DNA of 64,000 bases from Prochlorococcus sp. AG-418-I20 (GCA_003214175.1 QCLZ01000002.1:62001-126000), one strand, 5' to 3'. Counted from the first letter of the stretch, positions 6,766-13,794 are shown. Notes: a model not told the origin generated them from the sequence alone. Program-made: numbers and translations.

Positions 6766-6921
6766 TTAGCCAGAACAAGAGAAGGCACCTGCAAGAATAT
6801 TTTTAAAAATTGGTGCTTGACCCAAGGCAAACAAAAAGAAAGTTGAAGATGCCAGAGTAATAGCTATTTTAGAAGCCCGGTTAACTTTCAAATTTGAGAC
6901 TTTTGCAAATGCAGAGTTCAT
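6766..6921 (-). CDS. small membrane protein, 51 aa
   Basis: 51 codons: a polar N-terminus, a helix IAITLASSTFFLFALGQAPIF and a C-terminus AGAFSCSG. It is preferred over the overlapping + strand frame (6649-6846), which would start at TTG and span the terminator hairpin. Followed by the terminator at 6673. Function unknown. Confidence 0.5.
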   Translation of the reverse strand: MNSAFAKVSNLKVNRASKIAITLASSTFFLFALGQAPIFKNILAGAFSCSG

Positions 6922-6997
6922 TTGTTTCTTAATTTAATGATTTTATAATAGCTGCAAAAATTAAATGTTCAGCATCAATATTTACCAAAGAATAATT

Positions 6998-7201
6998 TTA
7001 TTGCTCCTTTTTCTCAGCTTGCATTTTTACTAGTTCAAATTCTTTTTTAGAAACTATTCTAATTTTGTATGCTGAATATCTTGTCTTCCTCCATTTATTG
7101 ATCGAAATTGCTACTCCTTCTAAATTTTGGGTACAAATATTGACCCATAGAATCTTAGTTTCAACTTCTTTGTAGAATTCCCAACTTGTAGGGAAAGCCA
7201 T
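6998..7201 (-). CDS. conserved hypothetical, 67 aa
   Basis: 67 aa from the ATG at 7201 (an upstream in-frame start would add 4 residues). Basic and aromatic, starting MAFPTSWEFYKEVETK, with a central WRKTRYSAYKIRIVSKKE. No signal or helix. No family recognised; composition suggests a small soluble nucleic-acid- or protein-binding protein, but this is not supported further. Confidence 0.55.
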   Translation of the reverse strand: MAFPTSWEFYKEVETKILWVNICTQNLEGVAISINKWRKTRYSAYKIRIVSKKEFELVKMQAEKKEQ

Positions 7202-7213
7202 TAAAAATCGCAA

Positions 7214-7522
7214 ATGAAAAAATTCAATAAATTATGGGAAGTGGTCCATAAGCTAAAACTTTTTTTAATAAGAGGATTTAGTTGAAGATATGGAGTTTTC
7301 ATTAAGTGTTAATAAAAAACTTTAAACAAAAGATTTACATCACTTTTACTCTCTAGGGAAGTATTATTTTTCTTTTAGAACGTGTTTGAATTTAAAAATA
7401 TCTCGGCAAAGAAGGGGCCAAAAATTGACCCCTCTTGGTGAAACTCTTCCAAAGAAACACCATTAAAATCTTACTATTTAAGATGCAAAGTTAAACAATT
7501 TAATAAAATCAAGATTAACAAT
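7214..7522. other. gene-free stretch with one hairpin
   Basis: No convincing gene. It contains an imperfect inverted repeat AAGAAGGGG / CCCCTCTT (7409-7436, one bulge, 11-nt loop) without a T run. It may be part of a small RNA; nothing else stands out. Confidence 0.4.
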
Positions 7523-7585
7523 TTATGCGGCCTTTTTAAAAGGGTTCATTTTCCCTAAAAATTCATTACTTTTGCTGTTATTCAT
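7523..7585 (-). CDS. possible 20-aa peptide
   Basis: 20 codons, MNNSKSNEFLGKMNPFKKAA. There is no strong SD. Plausible amino-acid composition but too short to be sure. Divergent from the + strand micro-operon starting at 7600. Confidence 0.25.
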   Translation of the reverse strand: MNNSKSNEFLGKMNPFKKAA

Positions 7586-7599
7586 TTTTAGTTATATCA

Positions 7600-7674
7600 A
7601 TGGATTCAGTATTTTTGCTCATTGATATATTAATTATTGGAATAATATTATTATTGATGACTAAAGAAGGCTAA
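7600..7674 (+). CDS. membrane micropeptide, 24 aa (micro-operon gene 1)
   Basis: 24 codons, almost entirely one helix (FLLIDILIIGIILLLM), ending TKEG. It lies 2 bp before the TTG of the next reading frame. The three frames 7600, 7677 and 7772 are packed end to end, which supports a real polycistron. Function unknown. Confidence 0.4.
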   Translation: MDSVFLLIDILIIGIILLLMTKEG

Positions 7675-7676
7675 TT

Positions 7677-7772
7677 TTGAAAAAAATAACTAAATTTTTT
7701 AAACTACTTAGGAGAAGAATTGATATTCTCAATGCAGAGGCTGTATTAAAGTACATATTAGAAAATAAATAA
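7677..7772 (+). CDS. basic micropeptide, 31 aa (micro-operon gene 2)
   Basis: 31 codons from TTG, amphipathic and basic (KKITKFFKLLRRRIDIL...KYILENK). No ATG is available. Its TAA overlaps the ATG of the next gene (TAATG). Candidate only, supported by packing with its neighbours. Confidence 0.35.
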   Translation: MKKITKFFKLLRRRIDILNAEAVLKYILENK

Positions 7773-7918
7773 TGGGATTCCCACATTGCCCTATTTGTGT
7801 AGTTCTAGCATTTGTTTCAGTTTTTATGGGAGTTACTCGTAGTTATATGTTCTATATTCTTTTTAGGGAGTTTGTGAGAGCAGAATCTAATTTTAAATTG
7901 AAATTTAGTGCCTATTAA
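7772..7918 (+). CDS. small membrane protein with CxxC, 48 aa (micro-operon gene 3)
   Basis: 48 codons: MGFPHCPICVV carries a CPIC (CxxC) at residues 6-9, followed by a helix VLAFVSVFMGVTRSYMFYILF and a basic tail. The start is coupled to the preceding stop as TAATG. The gene ends 3 bp before the promoter of the candidate riboswitch gene. Function unknown. Confidence 0.5.
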   Translation: MGFPHCPICVVLAFVSVFMGVTRSYMFYILFREFVRAESNFKLKFSAY

Positions 7919-7921
7919 TTG

Positions 7922-7950
7922 TTGACAACTAAGTATAAATACTTTATAAA
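7922..7950 (+). promoter_or_regulatory. sigma70-type promoter
   Basis: TTGACA at 7922-7927 and TATAAA at 7945-7950 with a 17-bp spacer: a textbook promoter. The expected transcription start is near 7957, directly on the NtcA-like palindrome. It drives the leader and the 33-codon gene at 8055. Confidence 0.75.
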
Positions 7951-7956
7951 TAGATT

Positions 7957-7970
7957 GTAGTGAATACTAC
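7957..7970 (+). promoter_or_regulatory. NtcA-type operator GTA-N8-TAC overlapping the start site
   Basis: GTAGTGAATACTAC fits GTA-N8-TAC exactly and lies in a larger perfect palindrome TTGTAGT-GAAT-ACTACAA (7955-7972). Its position at the predicted +1, not near -41, suggests repression by NtcA, as is known for the gif genes. As RNA the same sequence could form a 7-bp hairpin. Confidence 0.55.
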
Positions 7971-7971
7971 A

Positions 7972-8047
7972 AAATCGTCCGATCTACCATCTGATAGACC
8001 GCAGTACGACTCAAGCCATAGGACGGGGACTTGAGCGAGTTTAGGAG
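7972..8047 (+). promoter_or_regulatory. candidate glutamine (downstream-peptide type) riboswitch
   Basis: A leader between the promoter and a tiny gene that folds on paper as a three-way junction. P1 is AAATCG (7972-7977) with CGAGTTT (8036-8042, one bulge). P2 is CGATCTA/TAGACCG (7980-7986, 7995-8001, one mismatch). The junction is CAGTACGA. P3 is CTCAAG/CTTGAG (8010-8015, 8030-8035). The 5' strand ATCGTCCGATC and the junction CGCAGTACGA resemble the ATCGTTCATC and CGGAAGTAGG blocks of glnA/downstream-peptide RNAs, but are not identical. P1 ends next to the SD AGGAG (8043-8047), so ligand could control translation. Confidence 0.45.
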
Positions 8048-8054
8048 CTGCATC

Positions 8055-8156
8055 ATGGTAAACATGTACTTCAATGGAAAGTCATTCGTATATTGTAGAA
8101 AACAAGAAGAAAAGTTGATAAAGCTTACTTATAGAGGATCTGCTTACTTGAAGTAA
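8055..8156 (+). CDS. 33-aa DUF4278-like peptide gene downstream of the candidate riboswitch
   Basis: 33 codons with SD AGGAG 7 bp before ATG. The peptide starts MVNMYFNGKSFVYCR and ends LIKLTYRGSAYLK; the LTYRGxxY end matches the DUF4278 signature of small cyanobacterial proteins. Context (strong promoter, NtcA box at +1, glutamine-riboswitch-like leader) suggests a nitrogen-status regulator similar in logic to gifB or pirA of other cyanobacteria. That parallel is inference; I cannot show homology to PirA. Confidence 0.65.
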   Translation: MVNMYFNGKSFVYCRKQEEKLIKLTYRGSAYLK

Positions 8157-8346
8157 GATTCCTAATTTATTTTAAAAAAATCTAGACATTTATTAAAGTA
8201 TTTGAATTAAGTATCCATTAATACGTTATAAGAAAAACTTATTGTGATGATATTTTTTGCCTATTTAAAAATTCGTATATTCGTATATTTAGTAACGAGA
8301 AATTAATTTTAAAATAACTAATTTGTAATTAGATTTTTAAGAGGTT

Positions 8347-8403
8347 ATGCAACCTATTTCTGAAGAACTTTATAAAAAAATAGTTGCGAGTTCCAAAAAA
8401 TGA
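8347..8403 (+). CDS. possible 18-aa peptide
   Basis: 18 codons, MQPISEELYKKIVASSKK, preceded by AAGAGGTT as a weak SD. Its TGA overlaps the ATG of the following 24-codon frame. Candidate only. Confidence 0.25.
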   Translation: MQPISEELYKKIVASSKK

Positions 8404-8474
8404 GTAAGTTACTAATTGCTTTATTAGCTTTAGATATAGGAGTTAGTCTGTCTAAAGTTTTTATTTTTACCTGA
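8400..8474 (+). CDS. possible 24-aa membrane micropeptide
   Basis: 24 codons (LLIALLALDIGVSLSKVFIF), one hydrophobic helix, coupled by ATGA to the peptide at 8347. The coupling is the main support. Confidence 0.3.
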   Translation: MSKLLIALLALDIGVSLSKVFIFT

Positions 8475-8555
8475 AAATAAAGTTACTTATCAAAAAAAGA
8501 AGCACTTGTTTTCTTAAAAAAGAAATAGTTACTGGGTATTCTTTATTTGATGTAT

Positions 8556-8645
8556 TTATTTTATAAAATAAAAAATTAAACCAATAAAAGAACTACCTAC
8601 AAGTAGTAGCACCATTAAAAGAGCTATTAACTTTGCTAGTCCCAT
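8556..8645 (-). CDS. membrane micropeptide, 29 aa
   Basis: 29 codons, one helix (LIALLMVLLLVGSSFIGLIF). The start codon overlaps the last three codons and stop of the NTF2-like gene at 8636, so translational coupling is likely. Function unknown. Confidence 0.45.
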   Translation of the reverse strand: MGLAKLIALLMVLLLVGSSFIGLIFYFIK

Positions 8646-9022
8646 AAAGATAAATCCGAATTTCCTGTAGATCTTTGCATCCAGTGAATTTTCCAAACAT
8701 TATTTACTTTTTTAAAAATTGACGTAACTGTTGGTAAGTCATTATTAGGTGTCCCTTTATAAGTAAATTTTGAACCTAGTGTAAAAATGCACATTACTAT
8801 AGTTTCGCTTAAAAATTCGAATCGGTGAATTTTGGTTATTTCTGCCTTTTCTTGAACTATATCACCAGTAATCATTTGTTCGAACCCTTTTGCATCTATA
8901 GGATTACCACTGGGTCTTATGAATAAGAAATCTGGAGTCGCATTATTAACAAAAAATGAGGCCATTTTTTTTGGATTAGCAAACTCATTTAATAATGAAA
9001 TTATTGTTTCTTTATCATTCAT
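8636..9022 (-). CDS. NTF2-like / SnoaL-like (DUF4440-type) protein
   Basis: 128 aa. The pattern is that of a cone-shaped NTF2-like fold: an N-terminal helix with ETIISLLNEFANP, a mid region DFLFIRPSGNPIDAKGFEQMI and C-terminal strands TVTSIFKKVNNVWKIHWMQRS. Members bind small hydrophobic ligands or act as ketosteroid-isomerase-like enzymes; no catalytic residue can be assigned here. A terminator-like hairpin lies directly before the start codon. A 29-aa membrane peptide gene overlaps its end. Confidence 0.7.
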   Translation of the reverse strand: MNDKETIISLLNEFANPKKMASFFVNNATPDFLFIRPSGNPIDAKGFEQMITGDIVQEKAEITKIHRFEFLSETIVMCIFTLGSKFTYKGTPNNDLPTVTSIFKKVNNVWKIHWMQRSTGNSDLSLWD

Positions 9023-9060
9023 AAAAAAAGGGACGTAACCCTTCTAGTTTAGATCTACTG
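9023..9060 (-). terminator. terminator-like hairpin directly upstream of the 9022 start, with CAGTAGATCTA lead-in
   Basis: Minus strand: CAGTAGATCTAAACT, stem AAGGG/CCCTT with a 6-nt loop, then a run of seven T ending at the ATG of the NTF2-like gene. Same arrangement as 6673-6711. Being in a 5' leader, it could act as an attenuator or end a short upstream RNA. Confidence 0.5.
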
Positions 9061-9143
9061 TTTAAAATGTACAAATCTAAATGGATTGATTCTAAAAAAA
9101 ATTCGTTAGGATGTTTGAAATAATTAAATTTTTAATATAAATC

Positions 9144-9266
9144 ATGATCAATTCATTAAACAAATTATTGCCAGTTGGCAAAAAAGTAAAAAAATATTTG
9201 CCCTTCTTTATTGGATTTAAATTACTTACATTTACTGGCTTTCTTACTTATATAATGAATCGCTAA
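9144..9266 (+). CDS. small membrane protein, 40 aa
   Basis: 40 codons: a basic N-terminus (LLPVGKKVKKYL) then the helix PFFIGFKLLTFTGFLTYIM. No clear SD. A typical one-helix microprotein of this region; function unknown. Confidence 0.45.
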   Translation: MINSLNKLLPVGKKVKKYLPFFIGFKLLTFTGFLTYIMNR

Positions 9267-9308
9267 AAGATATTACCTAGATAAAAATATGAATTAAGTA
9301 AAAATCTA

Positions 9309-9503
9309 ATGAATAAACAAGAAAGAATAAAAAGATTCAAATCTTTGTCTAGTAATGAAAGACAAGATTTGATACTAAAGAAAATGAAAGCTATAGGAAT
9401 AGAAGTAGGGAGTGGAATTCCGAATAAAAAATATGATAGTGAAGAGATTTATCAATTAATTCACATAGCGAATCAGTTCCCAGAATTAAGAGATAAAAGA
9501 TAA
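9309..9503 (+). CDS. conserved hypothetical, 64 aa
   Basis: 64 aa, charged, probably all-helical and soluble (ERIKRFKSLSSNERQDLILKK...). It ends FPELRDKR. No SD is obvious but codon use is like that of neighbours. No family recognised. Confidence 0.55.
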   Translation: MNKQERIKRFKSLSSNERQDLILKKMKAIGIEVGSGIPNKKYDSEEIYQLIHIANQFPELRDKR

Positions 9504-9737
9504 AACTAAACGATTGATTCTTATTTTTTATTCAACGCAAAAAATTAATAATTACTATTATTATTCAACTTTTGTAATTTTCTAAGAATAAATACATTAG
9601 CTGCTTATTTCATTAATAATTTATTTTTCTTTAGTAAAAAATATATTAGGCAAATACTAATTTGTGATTAATTCAATGATGGCTCTTTTTTTTATACTCA
9701 AAATTAATCAGAATAATATAAGCCTTATCCTAGAATC

Positions 9738-9898
9738 TTATAATTTTAACTTCCTTGTTCCTCCGTATGAATTTTTACTATGTTTAGAAATAATATTCCA
9801 ACATTCTTTACAACAAAAAATCCAGTTTGTATGAATAATAGATTTTACTCTGAAGTGAAAATGATATCTGGCTTATGAAATAAATAACACTTTTTCAT
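9738..9898 (-). pseudogene. frameshifted small zinc-ribbon-like gene
   Basis: The minus strand has an ATG at 9898 giving MKKCYLFHK, then the frame must change to read ARYHFHFRVKS...NWIFCCKECWNIISKHS...YGGTRKLK to the TAA at 9738. The second part looks like a conserved small cyanobacterial protein of the FHFRVK...WIFxCxxCW...YGGT type with a CxxC. The total length of 161 nt shows a single net frameshift. The opposite-strand 52-codon frame (9676-9834) is taken as antisense chance. Confidence 0.5.
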
Positions 9899-9949
9899 TA
9901 GTAGAACTTTAAAAAAATTTAATTATAAAATACTTTAATTTAATAATAT

Positions 9950-10038
9950 TCACGGAAACGCTAATATGCTGTCATCATGTAGATGCACTCTATATCTTCT
10001 GAAGCAAAGCAGTGGTCATATTGAGTGCAATTTTTTTT
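9950..10038 (+). ncRNA. candidate small RNA ending in a terminator
   Basis: Stem GCACTC/GAGTGC (9985-9990, 10023-10028) extended by ATAT/ATAT after a T-T mismatch, an inner 22-nt apical region, then AATTTTTTTT. An AT-rich TAATAAT lies just upstream as a possible -10. No gene on either side could own the terminator on the + strand. The exact 5' end is unknown. Confidence 0.42.
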
Positions 10039-10242
10039 ATAGTTAATTGATATTTTCCTCAATTATGCATTTATATTTCAAAGTTTAGGTCTACTTTCTT
10101 AATAGAAGATAAATTTCAGGTGATTTTTGATTTTCTGGTTATTAAAAATTTACACATTATACATGTAAAAAAGAACTTTAAAAAGAAACTCACAGATATT
10201 ATTTAATCGATTTTAATATGATGGAAATCAAATTATTGAACT

Positions 10243-10386
10243 ATGAACATCTACTTATTTTGGATATTATTTTTAGCTTTATGGGCAATAGTTCCTATTA
10301 TGATAATTAAGGGTAAAGCTGATAAATTACCAGAAATTAAGACAGCTTCACAAGTTAAAACTAAGAAAAAAGGTTGGTTTAATTAA
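10243..10386 (+). CDS. small membrane protein, 47 aa
   Basis: 47 codons: an N-terminal helix (LFWILFLALWAIVPIMII) and a basic tail KGKADKLPEI...KKKGWFN. One-helix type with a cytoplasmic tail. Function unknown. Confidence 0.5.
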   Translation: MNIYLFWILFLALWAIVPIMIIKGKADKLPEIKTASQVKTKKKGWFN

Positions 10387-10511
10387 AAAACATTCTTATT
10401 TTTTTTAATAATTTTCTACCATGTTAATCCTCAGATCTAAGAATTATTAAAAAGTTAATTTCAAGATATTATTACCTAACTATTTAAATTAAAAATATCA
10501 GAAATTTCATA

Positions 10512-11096
10512 GTGCCAAAATTTAAAAAAATGTTTCTTTATTTGGTTGTTCTTGGAGGTAGAGCAGCAAAAGCTAATGTAGAACTACATGATGTTAGATG
10601 GGTTGTAGGTTCTTGTATTGAAGATTCATATGATTTATTAAGAAGGGATTGGTTCGGATCTTTAGCAGGATTACATATCGATAGTTATAAGAGAATAAAT
10701 TATGTAGATGGTTTTAAGATAAATTTAAAAAATGTTAACAATAAGAAATTAAAAAGCCAAAAATTATCGAATAAAAATAGTACGAAAAAATATTTGTGGT
10801 TTGTGAATATTGGAGGTTATAGCCCAAGTTCTATGCAAGAGAAACATGAATTTGGATTAGTTGTGGCTTCAACTCAAATAGAGGCAAAAAATATAGCTAA
10901 ATCTAAATGGCTGATTGATTGTAAAAAAAAGCATGAAGATGATATCGCCTTTCTAAAAACATTAATTTATTGCGATGATTGTCAACTTATAAAAAATATA
11001 GGTAGCTGGGAAATTAAATTAACTCCAGAAAATAATTTAGAAAAAGACAATAATTATCCTGATTGGTATGGTTATAAAAGAATAGATAAGATGTGA
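10512..11096 (+). CDS. DUF1543 family protein
   Basis: 194 aa from GTG. The ATG at 10530 (residue 7) is a better match to the usual family start MFLYLVVLGG. Two DUF1543-like units are visible: residues 7-75 (LGGRAAKANVELHDVRWVVG...GLHIDSY) and 93-190 (LWFVNIGGYSPSSMQEKHEFGLVVA). Soluble; function of the family is unknown. No operon partner nearby. Confidence 0.82.
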   Translation: MPKFKKMFLYLVVLGGRAAKANVELHDVRWVVGSCIEDSYDLLRRDWFGSLAGLHIDSYKRINYVDGFKINLKNVNNKKLKSQKLSNKNSTKKYLWFVNIGGYSPSSMQEKHEFGLVVASTQIEAKNIAKSKWLIDCKKKHEDDIAFLKTLIYCDDCQLIKNIGSWEIKLTPENNLEKDNNYPDWYGYKRIDKM

Positions 11097-11167
11097 AAAA
11101 TTCCAAATCTTATCAAATTTTAAAATACTAATTCTAATTTTTTAAAGTTTTCTATATTCTTATTCTC

Positions 11168-12409
11168 TTACAAGGTACTTGATTTTCTTAAGAAATAAAT
11201 TCCACCTCCCAAAGAAATAAAGACAGGCATCCAAGCAGCAAAAATTGGAGAAAATAAACCTTTTACACCAAATGAACTGAATACAAATGACATTACATAG
11301 TAAATTAATATGAGAATCACGCTCAATCCAAATCCCTGACTTTTTGAAGACCTTAAATTAGATTTTGATCCTAAACTACTTCCTATTAAACCAAATACTA
11401 TGCATGCACAAGGAAGGGTGAATTTTTCTTGAATGCGAACTTGAATTCTTCTTATCTCTTTAAGATCCCCCGATTTTTTGTATATCATTTCTGCTTTTAG
11501 AGCCTGTTTCAAAGACATATCATTTGCATCTTTAGGTACTTTTGCTAATTCTAAAGGACCTTCCACAAATGGATATGTATATTCTTTAAATTGAATATTA
11601 GTAGTTTGTCCGCTTGGATCAATAGTTAAAATGCTGCCATCAGAAAATATCCAAGAAGAGGTTTTTTTTTCAAATCTTCCTTTTTCTGCATTTAGTACTT
11701 GTTGCATATCTTCTCTAGAAAAATCTAATAATGTCACGTCTTTCATTGAGTTTTGTTCGTACCGTGCTGCATAAAATATATGAGTAAGAAACTTATTAAA
11801 TTTTGTTGGTTGTTTAGTCGAGGAATCTATCCGAGATCCATATCTAGAAAAAATTATATTATATTTTCCTTTGTCTCCACTAAAAGCACTACCCATACCT
11901 GATCTTAATGTTGCTTCAGCTAACTTATTACTTGCCGGAACTAAATTATCATTAAAATAAAAAGTTAATCCTGTCATAAATATTGAAAGAGCAATAGCTG
12001 GAGAGATAATTCTTGACGTTTTTATTCCTAATGATTTCAAAGCTAATAATTCTGAATTGCTTGATAATTTACCGTAAGCTAATAATGTGGAAAGTAAAAC
12101 AGCCATAGGGAAGGATAATACTAAAAAGCTTGGTAAACTATAAAAAAGGACTTTTAAAGCTAGAAAAAGAGGTAAACCATATTCAACTATTTGTCTTATC
12201 AGGTCAAACATTACCCCAACAGATAATGAAATTACAGTAAAAGCAGAAATGGCAAATAACATAGGTGGTATTATTTGACCTAACAACCATCTATCTAATA
12301 AGGGTATTGCAAACCAAGGAGCAATTATTTTATTAACAGTTTTGCTTATTAGTGATTGAGTTGAAATTTTCAAAAGTAATTTATTAATTTGTACTATCTT
12401 TTCTAGCAT
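11168..12409 (-). CDS. LptF/LptG-family lipopolysaccharide export permease
   Basis: 413 aa, YjgP/YjgQ family. Three N-terminal helices (about residues 50-125), a beta-jellyroll periplasmic domain (about 150-310), then three C-terminal helices (about 325-410). The start LDRWLLGQIIPPMLF is typical. It forms the membrane part of the LptB2FG transporter that extracts LPS from the inner membrane. Cyanobacteria often carry a single gene for this pair. It complements the lpx cluster at 55.9-59.2 kb. The first ~30 residues are an extra N-terminal extension. Confidence 0.9.
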   Translation of the reverse strand: MLEKIVQINKLLLKISTQSLISKTVNKIIAPWFAIPLLDRWLLGQIIPPMLFAISAFTVISLSVGVMFDLIRQIVEYGLPLFLALKVLFYSLPSFLVLSFPMAVLLSTLLAYGKLSSNSELLALKSLGIKTSRIISPAIALSIFMTGLTFYFNDNLVPASNKLAEATLRSGMGSAFSGDKGKYNIIFSRYGSRIDSSTKQPTKFNKFLTHIFYAARYEQNSMKDVTLLDFSREDMQQVLNAEKGRFEKKTSSWIFSDGSILTIDPSGQTTNIQFKEYTYPFVEGPLELAKVPKDANDMSLKQALKAEMIYKKSGDLKEIRRIQVRIQEKFTLPCACIVFGLIGSSLGSKSNLRSSKSQGFGLSVILILIYYVMSFVFSSFGVKGLFSPIFAAWMPVFISLGGGIYFLRKSSTL

Positions 12410-12557
12410 TATAAAATATCAATGATTCAGAAACCAATATAAGATTGTTAGTTCTGAAGGATGATATTTTTAACTAACTAAAAAGAATTCAAAAAATAAT
12501 TGTTTAACACTTGCAGTAAAATAAAAAATTTGGTTTCTTAAAGCAAAGGGTAAATTC

Positions 12558-12680
12558 ATGAAAAATAGACCTTCATTAAAACAATGCAAGTGTGTACACT
12601 GCCAGCAAAAATTAGAGCAGATCAAAAGTTCAAGATTACTTTGGGAAAGATTAATATTAAATAAAATGATTCATAATTAA
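12558..12680 (+). CDS. small zinc-finger-like protein, 40 aa
   Basis: 40 codons with a knuckle CKCVHC at residues 10-15, and otherwise basic helical sequence (LEQIKSSRLLWERLILNKM). AAAGGGTAAA may act as an SD. Function unknown; nucleic-acid or metal binding is plausible. Confidence 0.5.
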   Translation: MKNRPSLKQCKCVHCQQKLEQIKSSRLLWERLILNKMIHN

Positions 12681-12818
12681 TATCCTTATTACCTTTTTGA
12701 TTTGAGAGCCCTTTAAATTCTATTACTTTCCAAGGAATTAAGGAATAAAGGAAAAACAAAAATTTTAATTAATTAAGCTTGTTTTAAAGGTTTCATTTAA
12801 TATGTTGTTGAGCTTTAA

Positions 12819-12920
12819 TTATCTTGCCTTTTTATTCTTTGTGTAAATTTTATTTTCTCTATTTAAAAGCCACAAGATAACAACAATACAGAGAGGTATG
12901 AGAATAAAATCTAAAGACAT
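12819..12920 (-). CDS. membrane micropeptide, 33 aa
   Basis: 33 codons: helix LDFILIPLCIVVILWLL then the basic tail NRENKIYTKNKKAR. No SD. Candidate one-helix protein. Confidence 0.45.
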   Translation of the reverse strand: MSLDFILIPLCIVVILWLLNRENKIYTKNKKAR

Positions 12921-13370
12921 TTTATTATTTAGTCTAAGTTCTATTTAGCATAAAAATAAATTCTTGACAGTCTGTTTCAATCTTGGAAAGCTTTATAAAA
13001 GGGATAATTTATTATCTCGATGAATGTATTATTTGCATACTTAAAAATTTTAAGAGCTTGCAAGTATCCCCTGGCAAGCTCATGACGAACTAGTTAAAAT
13101 CAGATTTTTTGAAGTTAACCAGCTAAGCACTTCCTAAATGCTATACATATATTAATAAGTAAAATTACTTACTGTGAGTATAAATGCTTAATTTTAATAA
13201 TTTATCGATAACTTAAAAAACACTAGTGAAGACCTTCTTGATTAGCCAAAACTCTTTGACAAAGTTGTAACACTTGAATCTATAATTGATTGCTTCTGAG
13301 TACAAACGATCTCGGAGGTTTACATAAATTAATATTTGTGTTACTTTAATTAACAATTATTAATTTTTAA
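12921..13370. other. 450-bp intergenic region with a strong hairpin
   Basis: No gene found. It holds a perfect 8-bp stem GAGCTTGC/GCAAGCTC (13054-13061 and 13074-13081) with a 12-nt C-rich loop AAGTATCCCCTG, not followed by a T run. It may be a small RNA or part of the long leader of the Hlip gene at 13371, which also has AGGAGG-like CTCGGAGG at 13311-13318, far from the start. Confidence 0.4.
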
Positions 13371-13577
13371 ATGTCAAACTCAGGTGTAACAACAGAATCA
13401 GGTGGAAGACAAAATATGTTCCCTTCAGAAACAAGGCCTTACATTGATCAATCTGTATCTTACGATGGATATCCACAAAATGCTGAGAAAGTAAATGGTA
13501 GATGGGCTATGGTTGGTTTTATTGCATTACTAGGTGCTTATATAACAACTGGTCAAATCATACCTGGAATTTTCTAG
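13371..13577 (+). CDS. hli: high-light-inducible protein (Hlip), 68 aa
   Basis: 68 aa. The C-terminal half is a one-helix LHC-type segment with the chlorophyll-binding signature EKVNGRWAMVGFIALLGAY, and it ends ITTGQIIPGIF. The polar N-terminal 35 residues are longer than in the other Hlips here. Hlips bind chlorophyll and carotenoid in the thylakoid membrane and protect PSII and its assembly intermediates. The TTGQIIPG tail is shared with both Hlips at 14.2-14.4 kb, suggesting local duplication. Confidence 0.9.
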   Translation: MSNSGVTTESGGRQNMFPSETRPYIDQSVSYDGYPQNAEKVNGRWAMVGFIALLGAYITTGQIIPGIF

Positions 13578-13665
13578 AAATATATTGTTAGTATTAGATA
13601 TTTTCTTTATTTATTTATAAGAAATATTCATAATTAATTGATTTGACCTTTCCAGTAAAAATTAA

Positions 13666-13794
13666 TTAATTTAATTTTGAGAAAAAGAAGAACCATATAA
13701 ATGTAATAAAATTAAGACTAAATATTACACCAAGGAATATATATGCAAACTTTTTGCCAATAAAAGCAGTTTCTGGTTCAAGTTTTACTCTCAT
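13666..13794 (-). CDS. small membrane protein, 42 aa
   Basis: 42 codons: MRVKLEPETAFIGKK then the aromatic helix FAYIFLGVIFSLNFITFIWFFFF and SKLN. Convergent with the Hlip gene. No family recognised. Confidence 0.5.
   Translation of the reverse strand: MRVKLEPETAFIGKKFAYIFLGVIFSLNFITFIWFFFFSKLN

Noticed and set aside
6649-6846. 65-codon + strand frame from TTG
   Set aside because: Runs through a terminator hairpin and opposite the 51-aa minus-strand gene, which has better protein features.
7409-7436. GC-rich inverted repeat as a terminator
   Set aside because: No T run on either side and a bulge in the stem; kept only as an unexplained hairpin in a gene-free stretch.
9676-9834. 52-codon + strand frame starting ATG ATG
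   Set aside because: Antisense to the zinc-ribbon-like pseudogene, where conserved motifs are visible; judged chance.
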